This document shows positions 61,301-64,000 of a DNA stretch of 64,000 bases, piece by piece. How positions within the stretch are numbered: position 1 is the stretch's first letter; every line of letters begins with the position of its first letter. Source of the DNA: Myoxocephalus aenaeus (Eukaryota; Chordata; Actinopteri; Perciformes; Cottidae); assembly GCA_038501785.1 (NCBI GenBank), contig JBAMJR010000051.1, positions 7,517,501 through 7,581,500 on the forward strand, in the 5' to 3' direction. The position numbers were made by a program, and so were the translations under genes. The notes below the pieces were generated by a model, which was given only the letters and a program-made list of their open reading frames with translations, searched no databases and had not been told where the DNA came from.

Positions 61301-61569
61301 AATTAATCTTGAAAGATGCATCAATTGTGGTAAATTAAATCCCTGATGTTTGTCTCTTCTCCGATCATCAGATCACCCGCTGCACCTCCATCCCCTGCAC
61401 GATCAGCAGCCCGGCCGAGTGCCTGTGGACAGACTGGGTGATCGAGAAGACGGTCAATGGCGGGCAGGCCAAACACTTTGCTTGTATCAAGAGGAGTGAT
61501 GACTCTTGTGCCTGGTACAGAGGGGCAGCTCCGCCTAAAAGGGATTTCCTGGACATCGAAGATCCTTAA
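55304..61569 (+). CDS. TIMP2: TIMP2, tissue inhibitor of metalloproteinases 2
   Basis: A secreted inhibitor of matrix metalloproteinases that also assists MT1-MMP activation of proMMP2. Exons 55304-55433, 60251-60351, 60932-61037, 61155-61279 and 61372-61569 total 660 nt, 219 aa (human 220). The signal peptide (about 1-26) ends before mature CSCSPAHPQQAFCNSDV; the free N-terminal Cys of the mature protein chelates the protease zinc. The mature chain has the family Cys pattern (CSC..., CGVSL, MHITLCDF, MGCECKITRC, CTISSPAECLW, HFACIKR, SCAW). The TIMP2-type acidic tail DFLDIEDP argues for TIMP2 over other TIMPs, as does NDIYGNPVKR in exon 2. Intron 1 is 4.8 kb. Two poly(A) signals lie in the 3' region. 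Confidence 0.98.
55749..56400. mobile_element. hAT-like repeat in TIMP2 intron 1
   Basis: The left end CAGTGGTGAAATGTAAG and right end CTCTTCCACCACT are inverted-repeat-like. The interior has TACTTTTACTCCACTACATC, the arm motif seen in other elements here. A matching target-site duplication was not found, so the copy is old or its ends are shifted. Otherwise intron 1 (55434-60250) shows only a GA tract (59791-59816), A/T runs and no exon. Confidence 0.55.
60400..60900 (+). mobile_element. LINE 3' fragment in TIMP2 intron 2
   Basis: The + frame over 60440-60576 reads STFSKRFIQLRCHKDRCRKT then FLPTALRLYNKSALA and a stop, matching the C-terminus of L2-type teleost LINE ORF2 (R..FLPTAIRLYN). It is followed by a 3' tail with TTTCCCCTTGGGGATTAATA AAGTAT and an ATTC tandem at its end. 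It is 5'-truncated. Confidence 0.8.
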
Positions 61570-63600
61570 CTCCACCACTGTCCAATAATCTAAAGAGGTC
61601 TCAAATATAATAAGATACAAATACCAAAAACACAAATAAATTTATTAAATTTTTTTTGTTAAGAAAAAAGATTGGGCAAGTGCTCTCCGGTGAGGTTGTT
61701 TTTATTTCCAGGCCTCATTATGTTAATCAACAGTCTTTTACGAATGCAGCACTTTCAGACACTTCTACCCCCTAAATCCAAAGCACTTCCTCATAAACCA
61801 CTTCTCCGTCAGCTGAAATAAGGGGATACTCATCACAATTCAGTATTACTGTTCAAAGCGTTTTTTTGTTCGTGTGCTGTTACCTTTTTTAACCAAAGGT
61901 ATATTTTGTATAACTATACTTCTATAATGCAACACGTGCATATCTTTAACTCAAAGTGTAATAATTCTGTGAATCGGTTTGTTCATAAATAACATTAAGT
62001 GGCAATTGGCACCCTGATTTGTGTAAGCAGAGCTCTCACAAGGAACGACCGACCACCTCTTGCCTGTCCTGCTTCAGATTACTTCTTGTGCTGAGTATGC
62101 AAATATCTTCCCCTTTTCTTTTTTTTTTTTTTTTTTTAAAGATGTGACAAACCTGTTTCGACTAAGCGTGCTTATGCTAAAGTTTTCTTTAAATAATCCT
62201 GAATAGACAAGAATGCACTTTGAACACAATTGTCACAGCAGTCATATTGTCTCTAATGAAAAAAATCTGAGGAGGATTGAATCTTCCATTTTGTATTTTT
62301 TTTTTTTATATTACAGCTCTTTGTAATGTTTAAGCGCAAGAGCCTATTTTATTTAAGGAGGTTATATGATTCATCATATTCTATAAATAAAAAAAGCCTA
62401 CATTGTGAAAAATTGTTTGACATCATTGGTATTGTAGAAAGAGAAGATCAAGTATTTTAACAATATAAGCAAAATACACATTTTATGTGCATTCTAGGTC
62501 AAATAGACCGGATGTTACCTGCCTGACTGCTCGTCCTTTAGGACAGCTGGTTAAAGATATTGTAACCAATCATCCATTTACTTGCAGAGCTTTTGATGTG
62601 ACCATAAAAGTGTTGTGCAAATGCCATGTGACTTTGATAATTAATATGAGAGTGTAAAAAGGTTCTTAATTTGAAACTGTAGTCAATATGATGTCTTGTG
62701 CTGGTTTCACATGAGACATTTGCGATGATTTTTGCATGCATGTCCAGCTGAAACAATACTGTACATTTTGACTATTACATTAAATGTCAAACCCTGTTTA
62801 GATGCTTTGCGTTGTTATTTCCACATCCATGCTCATTGTGTGCAGATTGACAAGACTCCACTTCATTAAAGAATCAGCATGGCTTCGTTTTCCTAGTTGT
62901 GTGCATACACTACACAGACCGGTAACAGATTAAAGGAAGGCACAAGTCGTTCAGCAGGCAAGAGAAACAAATAAACAAAGCTCAGTGTCATGTTTCAGTT
63001 TCAGTATTTCAGAGACTTAATCAAGGCTGGGACAGTAACTACTTTGTGACATTAAACAGCAATCTGCTGCCGCTTAGTGGAGACAACAACACGTGACATT
63101 TCAGACATTCCTATACGAGCCTATCCATGTGCACAACTACGTAATTATCGTTACGACAGTCGGGATTTCACGATTATGAAATTATTCCCAGTTAATTACA
63201 GTAAATAGCGCTGCTTGATATTGCGTTTATTTGAATATGTTCAAAGATGAAAACAAACCGCGATGTTTTCTCTGATGCTATACTGTAAGAGGACTGACTG
63301 TTAGTTCACTCCAACAGCATTATTACAGGTGATTATAGATTATTTATACAATTTATAAATAAATTTAGGTCTTCATAGGCTGCCTAAAATATGGATTCAA
63401 TCTGCAGCCATAATCTTTTTTTGTTGTAATCAGGAGCAATAGGGGAATTGACACTAGGGAAGCGATTTCATCCACGAGGGATTTTCATGTGAGAGAATGT
63501 CTCAAGACTAACATAACTGCAGAATACAATTGAGGATATATCGGCGCTTTGTTGTTACATTAAAAAACGGTAAACATATATCCCGCCGATAGCATGAATG
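61570..63600 (+). other. TIMP2 3' UTR and gap to next gene
   Basis: AATAAA at 61635-61640 (65 nt after the stop) and at 62386-62391 could give short and long transcripts; an ATTAAA near 62866 is a further option. T- and A-runs are frequent. No other gene was recognised. Confidence 0.6.
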
Positions 63601-63668
63601 GTAAACAGCGTTGCCTTGAAAGTCGCTTGTGGTTTTCTCCCAACGGCGCTGCGTCAATTCAAGCGCTG

Positions 63669-63846
63669 ATTGGCTGACGCCTTCAGCTAAGGCGTGACCT
63701 GCTCTCCGATTGGCCTTTCATCCCTGTCAATCATTGTTGTCACCGCCCTTTGATAATGCAGCATGGGCGAAAATACCAGACCCAAGAGCTACAGCTGAGG
63801 AAGCAGACCCCTGTACTGCCAACGTTTTAACGCGATTGAACGAAAG
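63669..63846 (+). promoter_or_regulatory. Promoter and untranslated exon 1 of next gene (USP36 expected)
   Basis: Two inverted CCAAT boxes (ATTGG at 63669-63673 and 63709-63713), 40 bp apart, precede a leader ending CGAAAG before a strong donor GTGAGC at 63847. The leader holds an 11-codon upstream ORF (ATG at 63763). In human the gene transcribed next after CANT1, LGALS3BP and TIMP2 in the same direction is USP36, so that identity is inferred from order only; no coding sequence is visible. Confidence 0.5.
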
Positions 63847-64000
63847 GTGAGCGTACAAACGCCTCGTTGGTGTCCGTAGTATCTGTTGGCATGTATTTAC
63901 AGGATGAGGTAGTGTAAATGACAGGCAGCTTGTGGCTGCCGGGGGATTTGCTAGCCACCCGGACGCTGAGGCGCTAACCCACATTGAGGCTCTCGCCACG

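Overview
This window is vertebrate nuclear DNA, almost certainly from a teleost fish. Genes are split into many short exons with GT-AG introns. CA/GT/TA microsatellites are abundant, and several dispersed repeats of kinds typical of teleost genomes are present. The encoded proteins align closely, from recalled family sequences, with human 17q25.3 genes. No prokaryotic, organellar or viral gene was seen, nor any tRNA, rRNA or CRISPR array.

Layout, left to right. (1) 1-14941: the 3' part of ASPSCR1 (TUG/UBXD9) on +. Two exons were located; the rest is intron. (2) 18015-19787: CENPX (81 aa) on -, convergent with ASPSCR1 as in human. (3) 20508-21367: a five-exon gene (one exon untranslated) on - encoding a 147-aa RRM protein I cannot name. 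(4) 23042-31515: TMC6 on -, 18 coding exons, 805 aa. (5) 32521-34977: SYNGR2 on +, head to head with TMC6, 223 aa. (6) 36.9-44.0 kb: CANT1 on +, 404 aa. (7) 44.7-47.4 kb: LGALS3BP on +, 587 aa. (8) 47.4-55.3 kb: intergenic DNA holding a nested pair of hAT-like elements. (9) 55304-61569: TIMP2 on +, 219 aa. (10) From about 63.7 kb: a promoter and untranslated first exon, placed where synteny predicts USP36.

The genes are not a pathway. They cover GLUT4/ubiquitin-like trafficking (ASPSCR1), kinetochore and Fanconi DNA repair (CENPX), membrane channel-like/zinc-related function (TMC6), vesicle membrane (SYNGR2), Golgi nucleotidase (CANT1), secreted scavenger glycoprotein (LGALS3BP) and metalloproteinase inhibition (TIMP2). 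Exon boundaries were read by eye; in every complete gene the exon lengths add up to an in-frame protein of about the family length. The most useful observations are: an exact interferon-response-element match at the LGALS3BP promoter; a long GT microsatellite serving as the 3' splice-site tract of LGALS3BP; a GC-AG intron in TMC6; four TIR elements with target-site duplications, one nested in another; an unnamed RRM gene; and a 15-nt final coding exon of CENPX with an in-frame readthrough alternative. I did not find an unmistakable new biological system.
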